From positions 509,086 to 573,085 of the forward strand of contig NZ_FODN01000002.1 in NCBI RefSeq assembly GCF_900110375.1: a stretch of 64,000 nt of DNA. The letters are read 5' to 3'. The translations under genes and the position numbers were made by a program. The notes beneath the pieces were generated by a model. It was not told the origin of the DNA, did not search any database, and was given only the letters and a program-made list of their open reading frames with translations. Below are positions 34,917 to 45,074 of this stretch, piece by piece. Position 1 is the stretch's first letter. Each line of letters starts with the position of its first letter. The stretch is from Flavobacterium sinopsychrotolerans. GTDB taxonomy: Bacteria > Bacteroidota > Bacteroidia > Flavobacteriales > Flavobacteriaceae.

Positions 34917-36854
34917 TTAGTAATCAAATCGTTTAAAAGCTTCAATCGCTTCATATTCTGCTAATCCTAGATCGTCGTACAGTTTTGCTGTATTTTTGTT
35001 ACGATCTTCGGCTCGTACCCAAAATTCTCTAGAATCATTCCCTTGAAACATTACTCTGTCTTTTTGGGATTGGTGGTATAAAATCGCATGTCTTTTTAAC
35101 AAAACCTCATCAGGACTTAAGGGAACAGCCATATCTATTTCGTGGATATCCCATTCGTGCCAAGCACCTCTGTACAACCATAACCAACAATCGTTCATAT
35201 AAGGTTCCGGTTTGAGTTGTTTCATAGCGGCAAATATTGCATTCAGGCAAACTTCATGCGTACCGTGTGGATCTGCTAAATCTCCTGCGGCAAAAACTTG
35301 ATGCGGTTTTATTTTTGAAATAATAGCTGCAACTATGGCGATATCATCTGCACCTAATGGATTTTTCTTTACTCGGCCCGTTTCATAAAAAGGAAGGTCT
35401 AAAAAGTGTGTGTTTTCATCTTTTAGCCCAATATATCTTGTTGCAGCATACGATTCGCGACGTCTAATTAATCCTTTTAATTTTCGAACTTCAAGAGAAT
35501 CAATTTGATTTTCTGTTTTATTGTTAATGAAATTGATTACTGCAGGAAAATCTACATCACATTCTGTTTCTCCAATAAAATCATTACAGACTTCGGCAAA
35601 TTTCAAGGCTTCATCGTCTGTAACGGCAATGTTTCCAGAAGTTTGATATACTACATGAACATCATGTCCTTGTTTGATTAATTTCGAAAAAGTTCCTCCC
35701 ATAGAAATCACGTCATCATCTGGATGCGGACTAAAAAGGATAATTCTTTTCTTTGCAGGATTTGCTCTTTCAGGTCTGTGGGAATCAGCGGTATTGGGTT
35801 TTCCTCCCGGCCATCCTGTTATGGTATGTTGCAATAGATTGAACATAGTTATATTCAGATCATAAGCAGAACCTTCTTGTGCCAAAAGATCTGACATTCC
35901 GTTATTGTTGTAATCCCTGTCGGTCAGCTTTAATATCGATTGTTTTGTTTCTTGGCAAAGCCAAACAATAGCTTTATTTTTTAATTCCTTAGTCCAAATG
36001 CATTCTCCTACCAACCATGGTGTTTCAAAACGAGTTAATTCGGAAGCGGCAGATTGGTCTAAAACGAAAGTAGCGTTGGTATGATTTTGTAAAAAAGTAG
36101 CAGGAACTTCAGAGCTTATTTCTCCTTGAATAGTTCTCTTGATAATGGAAGCTTTATTTTGGCCCCAAGCCATTAATACAATTCTTTTAGACCTTAGAAT
36201 GGTAGAAACTCCCATGGTAATGGCTCTTTTTGGAACATTATCAATTCCGTTAAAATCCGAAGATGCATCTACTCTGGTAATATGATCCAAAGTGATAATT
36301 CGGGTTCCTGAATTGATGTGGGAGCCTGGTTCATTGAAACCTACGTGTCCGGTACGACCAATTCCCAATAATTGGAAATCAAGTCCGCCGGCATTTTTTA
36401 TTTTCAGTTCATAATCAACGCAATATTGATTTAGCTCATTAATTGCTACTGTTCCGTCTGGAACATTTATATTTTCCGGTTTAATATCGATATGATTAAA
36501 AAGATGCTGATGCATGAAATAGTGATAGCTTTGGTTGTTTTCTTTTGTCATTGGATAGTATTCATCCAAATTGAAAGTGACTACATTACTAAAGCTCAAT
36601 CCTTCTTCTTTATGCATTCGAACTAATTCTTCATAGACCTTTATAGGTGAAGAACCAGTGGCTAAACCAAGAACACAAGATTTATTTTTGGCTTGTTTGG
36701 ATCTAATTAATGTGGCTATTTCTTGAGCAACAATTTTTGAACCTTCAACCGAATTTTTGAAAATTTCATTGTGAATTTTTTCGAATCTCGTTTCTTCAAA
36801 TTTGCCGGCACTTTTATAACTGATGTCAGGTTTAATTTCTAAAACACTTTTCAT
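34917..36854 (-). CDS. nagB: Glucosamine-6-phosphate deaminase with C-terminal PIG-L domain (copy 2)
   Basis: The second NagB-PIG-L fusion, 645 residues, nearly identical to the protein at 3552 over most of its length. It performs the last step of the sialic acid and GlcNAc route, glucosamine-6-phosphate to fructose-6-phosphate. D97, H170 and E175 match NagB active-site residues. T168 again replaces the aspartate equivalent to E. coli Asp141. The deacetylase-like motif HPDDD is at 377-381. Differences from copy 1 cluster at the N-terminus (SVLEIKPDISYKSA) and in a loop near residue 430. The gene follows NagA after 50 bases. Confidence 0.94.
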   Translation of the reverse strand: MKSVLEIKPDISYKSAGKFEETRFEKIHNEIFKNSVEGSKIVAQEIATLIRSKQAKNKSCVLGLATGSSPIKVYEELVRMHKEEGLSFSNVVTFNLDEYYPMTKENNQSYHYFMHQHLFNHIDIKPENINVPDGTVAINELNQYCVDYELKIKNAGGLDFQLLGIGRTGHVGFNEPGSHINSGTRIITLDHITRVDASSDFNGIDNVPKRAITMGVSTILRSKRIVLMAWGQNKASIIKRTIQGEISSEVPATFLQNHTNATFVLDQSAASELTRFETPWLVGECIWTKELKNKAIVWLCQETKQSILKLTDRDYNNNGMSDLLAQEGSAYDLNITMFNLLQHTITGWPGGKPNTADSHRPERANPAKKRIILFSPHPDDDVISMGGTFSKLIKQGHDVHVVYQTSGNIAVTDDEALKFAEVCNDFIGETECDVDFPAVINFINNKTENQIDSLEVRKLKGLIRRRESYAATRYIGLKDENTHFLDLPFYETGRVKKNPLGADDIAIVAAIISKIKPHQVFAAGDLADPHGTHEVCLNAIFAAMKQLKPEPYMNDCWLWLYRGAWHEWDIHEIDMAVPLSPDEVLLKRHAILYHQSQKDRVMFQGNDSREFWVRAEDRNKNTAKLYDDLGLAEYEAIEAFKRFDY

Positions 36855-36904
36855 TTTAATTTTTATTAGAGTTATTTGTGTAGTTGTTTTTTAATATTGA
36901 TTCT

Positions 36905-38026
36905 TTAGATCGGATTATAATTTACAGTTTCTATTCTTGATAGATCATCATTGAAAGTGACAAAACTTGCCGGAAATCCGGGTTTTATTTTGCCCAATTG
37001 ATTTTCCATTTTTATAGCTGCTGCTACTCGGCAAGTAGCCATTTTAATGGCTTCATCAGCCGAAACATTCAAATGAGTGAACGCATTTTGAACCGCTTCT
37101 TTCATCGAAATGCTGGCGCCGGCTAGATTACCTTCGTCATTTCTGTAAAAACCATTCTCCAGATGAGCATCAAAATTTTCCCACCTAAAACTGGAAACTT
37201 TTCGTCCTAAAAAGGCAGCATCACTAATTAAAAAGAATTTATCCTGCTTTAATTTATATGCCAATTTTGCTGCGGCATAATCACAATGCGCACCATCTAA
37301 AATAACAGGAGCATAAACGCTTTCATTTTCAAATGTTGCTCCGACTAAACCCGGTTCCCGATGCCCAAATTGCGTCATCGCATTAAACAAATGGGTGACG
37401 AGTTTAATCCCTTTAGAAAAATAATATTGGGCTTCTTTGTAGGTCATCGTCGAATGTCCCGCAGAAATAACAATACCACTTTCTAAGAGCATATCCAACT
37501 GTTCATCGGTAAAACATTCCGGGGCAATTGTGATTACCTTTATCACGTCTTTGCCATAACGGATAATTTCTCCCAGCTCGGAATTAGTAGGTTTACGAAC
37601 CTGATTAATGCTATGTGCACCGCGTTTTAAAGAATTTAAAAATGGCCCTTCCAGATGCATTCCCAATACTCCATTATTGTATTTTGCTTTATAATTGCGA
37701 ATGGCTTCAATTCCTTGAAGAATGGTTTCCTTAGAAGATGATATCAGACAGGGAAGTGTATGTGTTGTACCATATTTTAAACTGGTTTCATATATGTCCT
37801 GAATGGTTTCTTCTGTTGGATTTTGGCTAAAATAAAGTCGCTCTCCACCGTTTATTTGTATGTCAATAAAACCTGCTGAAATATGACTTCCCTTCAAATC
37901 AATCAACGGAATATCAGTAGGAATTTCTTTTTGGACAGAAATAATTATTTCATTTTCTATAATAATGACATCATTATTTATTTCTTCGCCTGTATGTACG
38001 ATCCCGTTAATAATAGCTTTTTTCAT
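36905..38026 (-). CDS. nagA: N-acetylglucosamine-6-phosphate deacetylase
   Basis: Removes the acetyl group from GlcNAc-6-phosphate to supply NagB. The 373 residues match the usual length. Visible active-site segments are GFIDIQINGG (52-61), the metal ligand E126 in HLEGPF, H191 in AGHSTM, H212 in THLFNAM, DGAHCD (244-249), and the catalytic D269 in LISDAAF. It lies between the 2-epimerase and the second NagB, on the same strand with short gaps of 20 and 50 bases, so the three act in sequence once a kinase has phosphorylated GlcNAc. Confidence 0.95.
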   Translation of the reverse strand: MKKAIINGIVHTGEEINNDVIIIENEIIISVQKEIPTDIPLIDLKGSHISAGFIDIQINGGERLYFSQNPTEETIQDIYETSLKYGTTHTLPCLISSSKETILQGIEAIRNYKAKYNNGVLGMHLEGPFLNSLKRGAHSINQVRKPTNSELGEIIRYGKDVIKVITIAPECFTDEQLDMLLESGIVISAGHSTMTYKEAQYYFSKGIKLVTHLFNAMTQFGHREPGLVGATFENESVYAPVILDGAHCDYAAAKLAYKLKQDKFFLISDAAFLGRKVSSFRWENFDAHLENGFYRNDEGNLAGASISMKEAVQNAFTHLNVSADEAIKMATCRVAAAIKMENQLGKIKPGFPASFVTFNDDLSRIETVNYNPI

Positions 38027-38046
38027 TTCTTATAGTTTAAGTGTAT

Positions 38047-39261
38047 TTAATCTAGTTCGCTACCGACAACGTTCTTGTTCTCTTTTAGATACTCATTTAA
38101 AATCTGCAAACAATACCATTCCTGTCTTGGCAAATGAAACGGTCCTTTGAACATATTTCCTTTTGCGGTTTGAGCTATGGTTCCGTCTTTATGTAAATAA
38201 CCAAACCATTCTCCGTTTGCTGCATCATGAAATTTACTGTACCCATAATCATGTACCATTTTGTGCCATGTTGCATATTTTTCATTGCCAGTCATAGTAT
38301 AGGCGAGCAGTGTTGCGATAATTACTTCGTTTTGTGGCCACCAAAATTTCATATCCTGCCAGTATTCCTGTACAGGTTTGTCATATACATCTCGGAAATA
38401 GAGGATACCGCCATGTTCCTTATCCCATCCGCGTTCCCACATATAATCCAGCATTTTACAGCCCAATTCAATTAAATGAGGATCATTGTTGCGGTATTTT
38501 GCTTCATGTAAAATAAACCAAGCACCTTCAATAGCGTGACCAGGATTCAAGGTGCGACCGTCAATATGATCAATAATAGAACCATCTGGAGCTACTTGCT
38601 CCATCACGCATTTAATATCGTCTTTTACAAAATAGGTTTCAATTTCTGCAATCCATTTGCTAATCCATTCATCACAACGCGGATCTCCAATATTGTCACG
38701 TAACTGTTGCGCTGTATTTATGAGAATCATAGGTGTACCAATTCCTTTTGACGGCCGGGTTGCGGTGAATTTAGGTTCTAATAAATCAGGATTAGTAGAA
38801 TATTCTATACATTTTCCGAACAAAAACCGTGCTTTTTCAGCTATTGTTTCATCTCCGCTAGCTTTGGCGTAAGCTGACATGGCAATAACCGCAAAGGTTT
38901 CCGAAAAGAAATAACGGCGTTTGCGTATGGGTTGTCCATCGCGTGTTACGTGAAAAAACATCTGTCCATCAGTATCAAAGCAATGGTTGTTTAAAAAATC
39001 GATACCAGTTTTAGAACCTTCCAGCCACTCTTGTTTTGGCTCGACTGTATTGTAAAGTGTAGCCAATAACCAAGCGGCACGCCCTTGTATCCAAACGGCT
39101 TTGTCATCATCAATCAAACTTCCGTCTTGATCACGCATTAATAAATAACCTCCAAAATCGGTATCAATGGAGCGTGGAAACCAAAAGGGAACGGTGTCAT
39201 TTAACAATTGATTCTGATAAAAGTTTCTGAGGTTTTGAAGATCTATTTTTGAATAACTCAT
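38047..39261 (-). CDS. nanE: N-acylglucosamine 2-epimerase (NanE-type, ManNAc to GlcNAc)
   Basis: An AGE-family epimerase of 404 residues that interconverts free ManNAc and GlcNAc. The (alpha/alpha)6-barrel motifs include WIQGRAAWLLATLY, YFFSETFAVIAMSAYA, NPGHAIEGAWFILHEA and KFWWPQNEVIIATLLAY. In Bacteroides fragilis nanLET the same family supplies ManNAc epimerase activity. That route needs a GlcNAc kinase, unlike the E. coli ManNAc-kinase route. There is no signal peptide, so it is cytoplasmic. It is followed by NagA after 20 bases. Confidence 0.92.
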   Translation of the reverse strand: MSYSKIDLQNLRNFYQNQLLNDTVPFWFPRSIDTDFGGYLLMRDQDGSLIDDDKAVWIQGRAAWLLATLYNTVEPKQEWLEGSKTGIDFLNNHCFDTDGQMFFHVTRDGQPIRKRRYFFSETFAVIAMSAYAKASGDETIAEKARFLFGKCIEYSTNPDLLEPKFTATRPSKGIGTPMILINTAQQLRDNIGDPRCDEWISKWIAEIETYFVKDDIKCVMEQVAPDGSIIDHIDGRTLNPGHAIEGAWFILHEAKYRNNDPHLIELGCKMLDYMWERGWDKEHGGILYFRDVYDKPVQEYWQDMKFWWPQNEVIIATLLAYTMTGNEKYATWHKMVHDYGYSKFHDAANGEWFGYLHKDGTIAQTAKGNMFKGPFHLPRQEWYCLQILNEYLKENKNVVGSELD

Positions 39262-39364
39262 TTTCTTTACTATATGTTATGTAACTACTATATTTTATTT
39301 TGTACTAGGGTTAATTTGTATATCATACAGTCAAACACATTTGACTGTATCTATGGAATCTCTT

Positions 39365-41470
39365 TTAATTTTTGGTAATTGCATGGAGTTCAAGTTTAAA
39401 AGTCGAACAAGGCAAGCCAGCTTCATTCACTAAATTGGCTGTAGTAAAAGGTTTCCATGCATATAAAACAGTCTTTATTTTTTCTCCTTTAGGGATAGTA
39501 ATAATGACTTGATTTTTTACAATTGCGGCTTTACTTTGAAAGCGATTTCCCTTATCGTTTACTAATTCAAAACCAATTAACTCCTTTTTGTCTGACGTAG
39601 TTAATTGTTTTGCAAATGCAAACGAAACTAGAATGTTGTCGTCTTTTTGTATGGCTTTCACAGCGGAAGGACCATTTGCAATTACAGCTTTTCCATAGGT
39701 GTAGCGCAAGGCTAAAAGCGCCAAACGATCGGCCACTTCTTTTTTCTTAATAGGATGCACATTTAGCGCATCACCATAATCCATGCTAATTGCCATACCG
39801 CTGTTAGGAATCTTATTTTGCAATCTGTTTTGCATAGCTCTGAAGGCCGGCCAAGTTGGTCGCTCAATACTTGATAATTGCACATAATAGAAGGGTAGGT
39901 TAGCGTCCCAAGCTTTGCGCCAACTTTCGACTAATTTTGGCATGAGATGCTCGTATAATTCAACGTTGTGTGCATTGCTTTCGCCTTGGTACCAAATCAC
40001 ACCTTTTATTGGAAATTTTGTAAAAGCTTCCATTCCAGCTTCAAAATTATAGGAAGGATCATAGGGATGGCGTTGTTTTAAATTTTTAGCATTCTTCAAA
40101 TTTAAATTGGCACGTTCTCTAACCCAAGGCATGATAAAATCAGATTTGCGCCAGTTGGTCAATACATCAACTACTTTGTCGTCATGTTCCAAGGTATTTC
40201 GGTCTATCCAAGATTCTATTGGTGATCCTCCAACGGCAACTTGAATTAATCCCACAGGTACATTTTCTTCGTGTGCGATGTTTTTACCAAAGTAATAGGC
40301 AATGGCCGAGAAATCTTTGGCACTTATCGAATCACATACGGACCAACTTCCGGAAAAGAATTGCAGCTGATTGGTTTTAACTAATGTTATAGAATCCCAA
40401 GCCGTTTCATCAGTCTCCCGTATCGCTTTAGCATTGAATAATCGAATAGTAGAATTTGCGATTGCCTTTTTTACTTCTGCTGCACCATTTTCTGAATTTT
40501 GAAGTTGAAATGCCATATTCGACTGTCCGGAACAAAACCAAACATCGCCAACCAGAATATTCTTTAAAATAATTTTTGTTTCCTTAGATTGAATAGTCAT
40601 TTCATAAGGCCCACCTTGTGTCATAGCAGGAAAAGTAATTTTCCATTTTCCATATTTGTCGGCAATGACGTTCTTTTTTTGTTGTTTAAAAGTCACTTCT
40701 ATGGTATCGCCTCCATTGGCCGTTCCATAAACTGAAATGGGTTGATTGCGCTGTAAAACCATATTATCCGTGAAAACTGCTGCTAATTTTAATCCGCCAA
40801 AGTCTTGAGTGATGTTTTTATAAACGGTTTTGGCAAGAATAGTTGCTCCTTCTTTTGTAGGGTGCAAAGCATCGGGAAAAAGATCGGGACGATGGTATAA
40901 TTTTTCATGTAAGTCAATTAAACCCACTTGATTTGCTTTTGCAATATCTGGTATATGAGATTGAATTTGCCAAAACCAATCTCTGGTTCCTGATTTAAAA
41001 CGAGGATGTTCATTAAATATGGGAGTCAATCTACAGATGTAAATTTTGACTGCCGGATTTTGTTTTTTTAAAGTGTCTATTAACCAAGCGTAATCAGCAT
41101 CAAATTCTGCATTGTAATTGGGCCAATTTCTAGGATCGGTATCGTTTAAGCCCAAATGAATAATGGCTATATCAGGGCTGTATGAAATGGCATCGACAAA
41201 TTCTTTAGTTTTAAAGTAGGGTGTACTTCCTTTTTTCAAAAGTGTTGCTCCGCTATGCCCGAAATTTTTTACCTCATATTGTCCGCCCATCAAGATTTGA
41301 AGTTGCGAAGGATAGGATTCATTTGTAGCATCAGACAGAAGATAACCAGCTGTAACGGAATCTCCAATGCAAGCTACTTTGAGTTTTGTTTTTTGTGCAA
41401 ATGACTCAAAATGAATGATTATTGAAATCAAAAAGACCACTAAGAATAGATTCCTTTTCATTGTATTCAT
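39365..41470 (-). CDS. nanS: Sialate O-acetylesterase, two-domain, secreted
   Basis: A secreted 701-residue enzyme that removes O-acetyl groups from sialic acids so that sialidase and lyase can act. A signal peptide ends near residue 25 (ESFAQ). Residues about 28-220 are a first SGNH hydrolase domain with nucleophile S38 in CIGDSVTAGY and DALHPTKEG at its end. Residues about 230-690 contain the SASA-type domain (WFCSGQSNMAFQL, VAVGGSPIESWI, VIWYQGESNAH). A double-domain sialate esterase is known in Tannerella forsythia. It lies between the MFS transporter and the epimerase. Confidence 0.92.
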   Translation of the reverse strand: MNTMKRNLFLVVFLISIIIHFESFAQKTKLKVACIGDSVTAGYLLSDATNESYPSQLQILMGGQYEVKNFGHSGATLLKKGSTPYFKTKEFVDAISYSPDIAIIHLGLNDTDPRNWPNYNAEFDADYAWLIDTLKKQNPAVKIYICRLTPIFNEHPRFKSGTRDWFWQIQSHIPDIAKANQVGLIDLHEKLYHRPDLFPDALHPTKEGATILAKTVYKNITQDFGGLKLAAVFTDNMVLQRNQPISVYGTANGGDTIEVTFKQQKKNVIADKYGKWKITFPAMTQGGPYEMTIQSKETKIILKNILVGDVWFCSGQSNMAFQLQNSENGAAEVKKAIANSTIRLFNAKAIRETDETAWDSITLVKTNQLQFFSGSWSVCDSISAKDFSAIAYYFGKNIAHEENVPVGLIQVAVGGSPIESWIDRNTLEHDDKVVDVLTNWRKSDFIMPWVRERANLNLKNAKNLKQRHPYDPSYNFEAGMEAFTKFPIKGVIWYQGESNAHNVELYEHLMPKLVESWRKAWDANLPFYYVQLSSIERPTWPAFRAMQNRLQNKIPNSGMAISMDYGDALNVHPIKKKEVADRLALLALRYTYGKAVIANGPSAVKAIQKDDNILVSFAFAKQLTTSDKKELIGFELVNDKGNRFQSKAAIVKNQVIITIPKGEKIKTVLYAWKPFTTANLVNEAGLPCSTFKLELHAITKN

Positions 41471-41517
41471 GTTTTTATTTTTTCAGAAATTATTAAAAAT
41501 GGGCATAAATTATCCGC

Positions 41518-41542
41518 AAGGCGGAACACAAGGCTCCGCCTT
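41518..41542 (-). repeat. Hairpin between transporter and esterase genes
   Basis: AAGGCGGA (41518-41525) pairs with TCCGCCTT (41535-41542) around nine bases, GC-rich against its surroundings. It sits inside the operon without a T-run. It may stabilise or tune the mRNA between the MFS gene and the esterase gene. Confidence 0.5.
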
Positions 41543-41608
41543 AACAGATAAAAACCAAAAACCAACTTAAAACAATTTTTTGAACTTAGTAAACGATACT
41601 AATGTATT

Positions 41609-42847
41609 TTAGGCATCGACAAAATCATTCACTTTTGGACGCAGAAAACTGACTTGAACTACTAAAGCAATTACAACAACTCCCGCCATCAAAGCAAAAC
41701 CGTAGCCTAAAGTCCCGCTATCGGATGATTTGCCTAATAATGAAGTTACTAATGCACCACAACCAACTCCGGTCATATTTAGGACACCATAGGCCGTTCC
41801 CCGGTATTTTGAAGAAACAAATTGACATATAATAGGCATGTTATTGGCATCAAACATTCCGTAACCGATACCGAAACAAAGTACAGCAGCGACGACATTG
41901 AATAATGAATCTCCAAAACCAATTAACAATAATGCAGGAATCGTTAAACTCAAACCAATCGCACTGGTATAAACCCTGCCTTTTATATTTTTTTGTACCC
42001 ATTTGTCTGATAAAATACCTCCGAAAATCACTCCTAATAAGGATGAAAAGGAGATGGCAATGGTTGCTAATGGACCGGCCTGTTCCATTGGAATTGCTAG
42101 GTTTTCTGAAAATAGGGTAGGCAACCAGTTTTTTGTAGCCCAACCCGGTAAACTTATTATGGCAAAATAGAATAAGATAACCCAGAAAGAAATGTTTGTG
42201 AAGAGCAGTGCTAAACCTTTAAACAGTGAACTTTTTTCATTTGTTGTTATCAAATCAATAGGTTTTATTTCAGTAGCTTTTTTCTCTTTTAATAAGAAAA
42301 CCAAAACTACAGCATACAAAACACCAACGATTCCAAAATAATGAAAAGTGGTATGCCAAGAATAGGTAGCAGCAATGGTAGCTCCAAAACCTCCTAATGC
42401 AGAACCCACATAAAGTCCAGTCATGTGAATACCAATAGCAAGAGACCTTGTTTTTTGCTGATGATAATCGGCTATTAGCGATAAACCAGCTGGAATATAA
42501 AGGGCTTCGCTCACTCCCATAAGTGCTCTTAACCAATACACCTGATTGTATGTTGTTGCATATCCCATAGCATACGTAACTGCTGACCACACAAATAAAC
42601 TGCCTACAATAAGCCATTTTCTGTTTAATTTGTCAGCAATAATTCCAGATATTGGACTCATCAAAGCATATATCCAAAGAAATATAGCCATTAAGCGTCC
42701 AAAATTTTCACCGGATACTAATTCAGGGATGTCGGCTTCCATTGACGGACGCATCGTGGCCAACATTTGTCTGTCCATATAGTTTAACAATGCTACCAGC
42801 CAGAGTAAACCAACTACAATCCAAGGATAATGCTTTGTGTTTTTCAT
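41609..42847 (-). CDS. nanT: MFS transporter, probable sialic acid permease
   Basis: An inner-membrane major facilitator of 412 residues with about twelve helices. Typical features are the N-terminal LNYMDRQMLATMRPSM, the loop 2-3 motif GIIADKLNRKW and GILSDKW in the second half. Its place between the Kelch mutarotase and the sialate esterase, in a locus with sialate lyase, marks it as the Neu5Ac importer, as in Tannerella forsythia and B. fragilis. The specificity is by context. Confidence 0.88.
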   Translation of the reverse strand: MKNTKHYPWIVVGLLWLVALLNYMDRQMLATMRPSMEADIPELVSGENFGRLMAIFLWIYALMSPISGIIADKLNRKWLIVGSLFVWSAVTYAMGYATTYNQVYWLRALMGVSEALYIPAGLSLIADYHQQKTRSLAIGIHMTGLYVGSALGGFGATIAATYSWHTTFHYFGIVGVLYAVVLVFLLKEKKATEIKPIDLITTNEKSSLFKGLALLFTNISFWVILFYFAIISLPGWATKNWLPTLFSENLAIPMEQAGPLATIAISFSSLLGVIFGGILSDKWVQKNIKGRVYTSAIGLSLTIPALLLIGFGDSLFNVVAAVLCFGIGYGMFDANNMPIICQFVSSKYRGTAYGVLNMTGVGCGALVTSLLGKSSDSGTLGYGFALMAGVVVIALVVQVSFLRPKVNDFVDA

Positions 42848-42916
42848 ATTTTATTTTTTTTAGTTTTAATCTTCTTTTTTAACATCAAAAAAATTTAAAA
42901 CCAATTGTTTGTGTCG

Positions 42917-44089
42917 TTATTTTATTGTTCCTAACATAACATCAGGAGTACGAATGCCTGGTTTTACTTCCCCATTTGATAAAACAATGTCGTCATTCCA
43001 GAGTGTGGCTGTTGTAGTTACATGAGCAAGAAAGGGCAGTTCACCAATGGTAGACCATGAATCTGTAAGGGTGTTGTAGACCAAAATTCCCTTATAAAAA
43101 CCATCATGATTTGTATTCAACTTATTCTTCTCTACGGATAGTTTTGCTTTTTCTTCCGGAGAATCAGTTTTTGCAATTTGGGACAAATAGGTTTCGATTT
43201 TATGAAAAGTTTCACCATTATCACCACCAACAATTACGATAGAATGATTGCCTACAGCAACACCTGCACCTGCAGAAAAGTTGGTTGTATTTTTTCCATC
43301 AGATATGTTTGCACGACTTTCCCATATTTGTTTTTTAATGTTAAAAACAAAAGTGGTTTTGTGTAAATCACTGATGCCCGTAGGTGTTTTGGTTCTTCCG
43401 CCAATCACATAAATATTAATTCCGTTTTTGTCTTTTTGAACTACCGGAACTGAATTTGCCAGAGCGATAGGTAATTTTGGTAGTGTTATCCATTCCGGAT
43501 TTTTGCTGTTTAGATCAAGGCTTAAAAAATCATTAGAAGATTTAGTCGCCTCATCACCACCAATGGCGTACACTACATTGCCAATATGTGTTAAGCCAAT
43601 ATTTGTAATAGCTATCGGAAAATTAGGTAGCGATTTTATTTCAACCTCATTTTTAGATGCATTCCACTTTAAGATAAACGCTTTATTGGAAAGTCCATTT
43701 TCATTTTCACCACCTACATATACCACTCCTAAATCGGTTGAAGTAGAACCACAATAGGCGATAGGTTCGGGTAATGTACTTTTTACCTCTTTGTTCCAGC
43801 TATATATATTGTTGCATTTCTGCAATACATGAATTTCTTTTGAATAGTGTTTTTTTCCACCTTCCCAAGGCATTTTATCTTGGAAATTAGCACCTCCTGA
43901 AACAATTAAAACATCGTTAGTAATACCATTAATTGCACCTGCAAAGCCCAATGATATACTTCCATCAGCATTTTGTAGTTGTGCTGCTTTTTTCCATTCA
44001 ATATGGTTTACAGCTTTTTTTTGAGAAAGGGCATCTGTTGTCGACATAATAAGTAAGCAAAGGATTAGATAAGAAAAATAGTTATTCAT
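42917..44089 (-). CDS. nanM: Kelch-repeat N-acetylneuraminate mutarotase (NanM-like), periplasmic
   Basis: A secreted six-bladed Kelch propeller of 390 residues. The signal peptide ends at about residue 22 (DALSQ). Kelch blades show GGANFQDKMPWEGGKK, VVYVGGENENG, VVYAIGGDEA, INIYVIGGRTK and SIVIVGGDNGET. E. coli NanM turns alpha-Neu5Ac into the beta-anomer before uptake. The GGANFQDKMPW segment is characteristic of the NanM/YjhT group. It follows the lyase gene after 30 bases. Confidence 0.92.
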   Translation of the reverse strand: MNNYFSYLILCLLIMSTTDALSQKKAVNHIEWKKAAQLQNADGSISLGFAGAINGITNDVLIVSGGANFQDKMPWEGGKKHYSKEIHVLQKCNNIYSWNKEVKSTLPEPIAYCGSTSTDLGVVYVGGENENGLSNKAFILKWNASKNEVEIKSLPNFPIAITNIGLTHIGNVVYAIGGDEATKSSNDFLSLDLNSKNPEWITLPKLPIALANSVPVVQKDKNGINIYVIGGRTKTPTGISDLHKTTFVFNIKKQIWESRANISDGKNTTNFSAGAGVAVGNHSIVIVGGDNGETFHKIETYLSQIAKTDSPEEKAKLSVEKNKLNTNHDGFYKGILVYNTLTDSWSTIGELPFLAHVTTTATLWNDDIVLSNGEVKPGIRTPDVMLGTIK

Positions 44090-44119
44090 AGTATTTATTT
44101 TAAAATAAAACGAACGAAG

Positions 44120-45040
44120 TTATTTTGATTTGAAATCTTCAAAATGTAGGTTTTCGACATCTTTTTTGAATAATTCAAATTGGTCAGCGCTCATGTTTTT
44201 AACAGGCAATCTAAACTCACCTAAATCCAATCCTACCACTTTCATGTAGGTTTTACCTACTGAAATACCGCCATATTTACCCAATAAGCGAATCATGTTG
44301 ATTGATTTTTGCTGCAAAGCACGCGCTGTAACCAAATCATTTGCATTAAAAGCCGCAATTAAATCATAGTATAACGGAGCTGCATAATTGAAAGTACTTC
44401 CTACAGCACCTTTCGCTCCTAGTACTAATGCAGATAACATATTCTCATCGCGTCCCCAAAGCATATCAAATTTGCCATTTTCATAACTCATGCAACTTTG
44501 GAAATCCATGAAATCTTCGTGCGTATATTTCACTCCTGCAAAATTTGGAAGTTTCCCGTCTAAGGCCTGTACTAAATCAAACATAGGTAAGTTTACGCCT
44601 GTCAATACTGGAATGTGGTAATAATAAAAAGGCATGTTAGGAACACTTTCACCCACTTCGATACAGGCTTGCGCCAACATATCAACATTTGCAGGTTTGA
44701 AATAAAATGGAGCCGTTAGTGAAACAGCATACAACCCGATTTCATATGCATGTTTAGCCAAATCAATGCAATCCGTAAGACAAGTTCCGCCTAAGAATAC
44801 CATTACTTTAAAATCAGCATCGTGATTGGAACAATCTGCCCAAGCTTGAGCAACTGCTTTTTTCTCTTCTAATGTTATTGAAACACCTTCCCCGGTAGAT
44901 CCGTTAATAAAAGCACCAGTTATTCCGTTTCGTTTTAGAAAAGTATAGTAAGCTGGAATTAGACTAACATCTAATTTTCCGTTGGAGTCAAAGGGTGTAA
45001 AAGGAGCTGAGATAAGCCCTTGTAAATGTTCAATTTTCAT
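44120..45040 (-). CDS. nanA: N-acetylneuraminate lyase
   Basis: Cleaves Neu5Ac to ManNAc and pyruvate in the cytoplasm. It is 306 residues long, as usual. The DapA/NanA barrel is marked by the substrate loop GSTGEG (47-52), Y141 in YYYHIP, and the Schiff-base lysine K171 in GVKYTHEDF. These correspond to E. coli NanA Tyr137 and Lys165. It is the first cytoplasmic enzyme after the SusC/SusD pair and is separated from susD by a strong hairpin. In Bacteroides work the same enzyme is called NanL. Confidence 0.95.
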   Translation of the reverse strand: MKIEHLQGLISAPFTPFDSNGKLDVSLIPAYYTFLKRNGITGAFINGSTGEGVSITLEEKKAVAQAWADCSNHDADFKVMVFLGGTCLTDCIDLAKHAYEIGLYAVSLTAPFYFKPANVDMLAQACIEVGESVPNMPFYYYHIPVLTGVNLPMFDLVQALDGKLPNFAGVKYTHEDFMDFQSCMSYENGKFDMLWGRDENMLSALVLGAKGAVGSTFNYAAPLYYDLIAAFNANDLVTARALQQKSINMIRLLGKYGGISVGKTYMKVVGLDLGEFRLPVKNMSADQFELFKKDVENLHFEDFKSK

Positions 45041-45074
45041 GAGGTATTTTTTTAAATTGTCTTTTGTTTATGTT

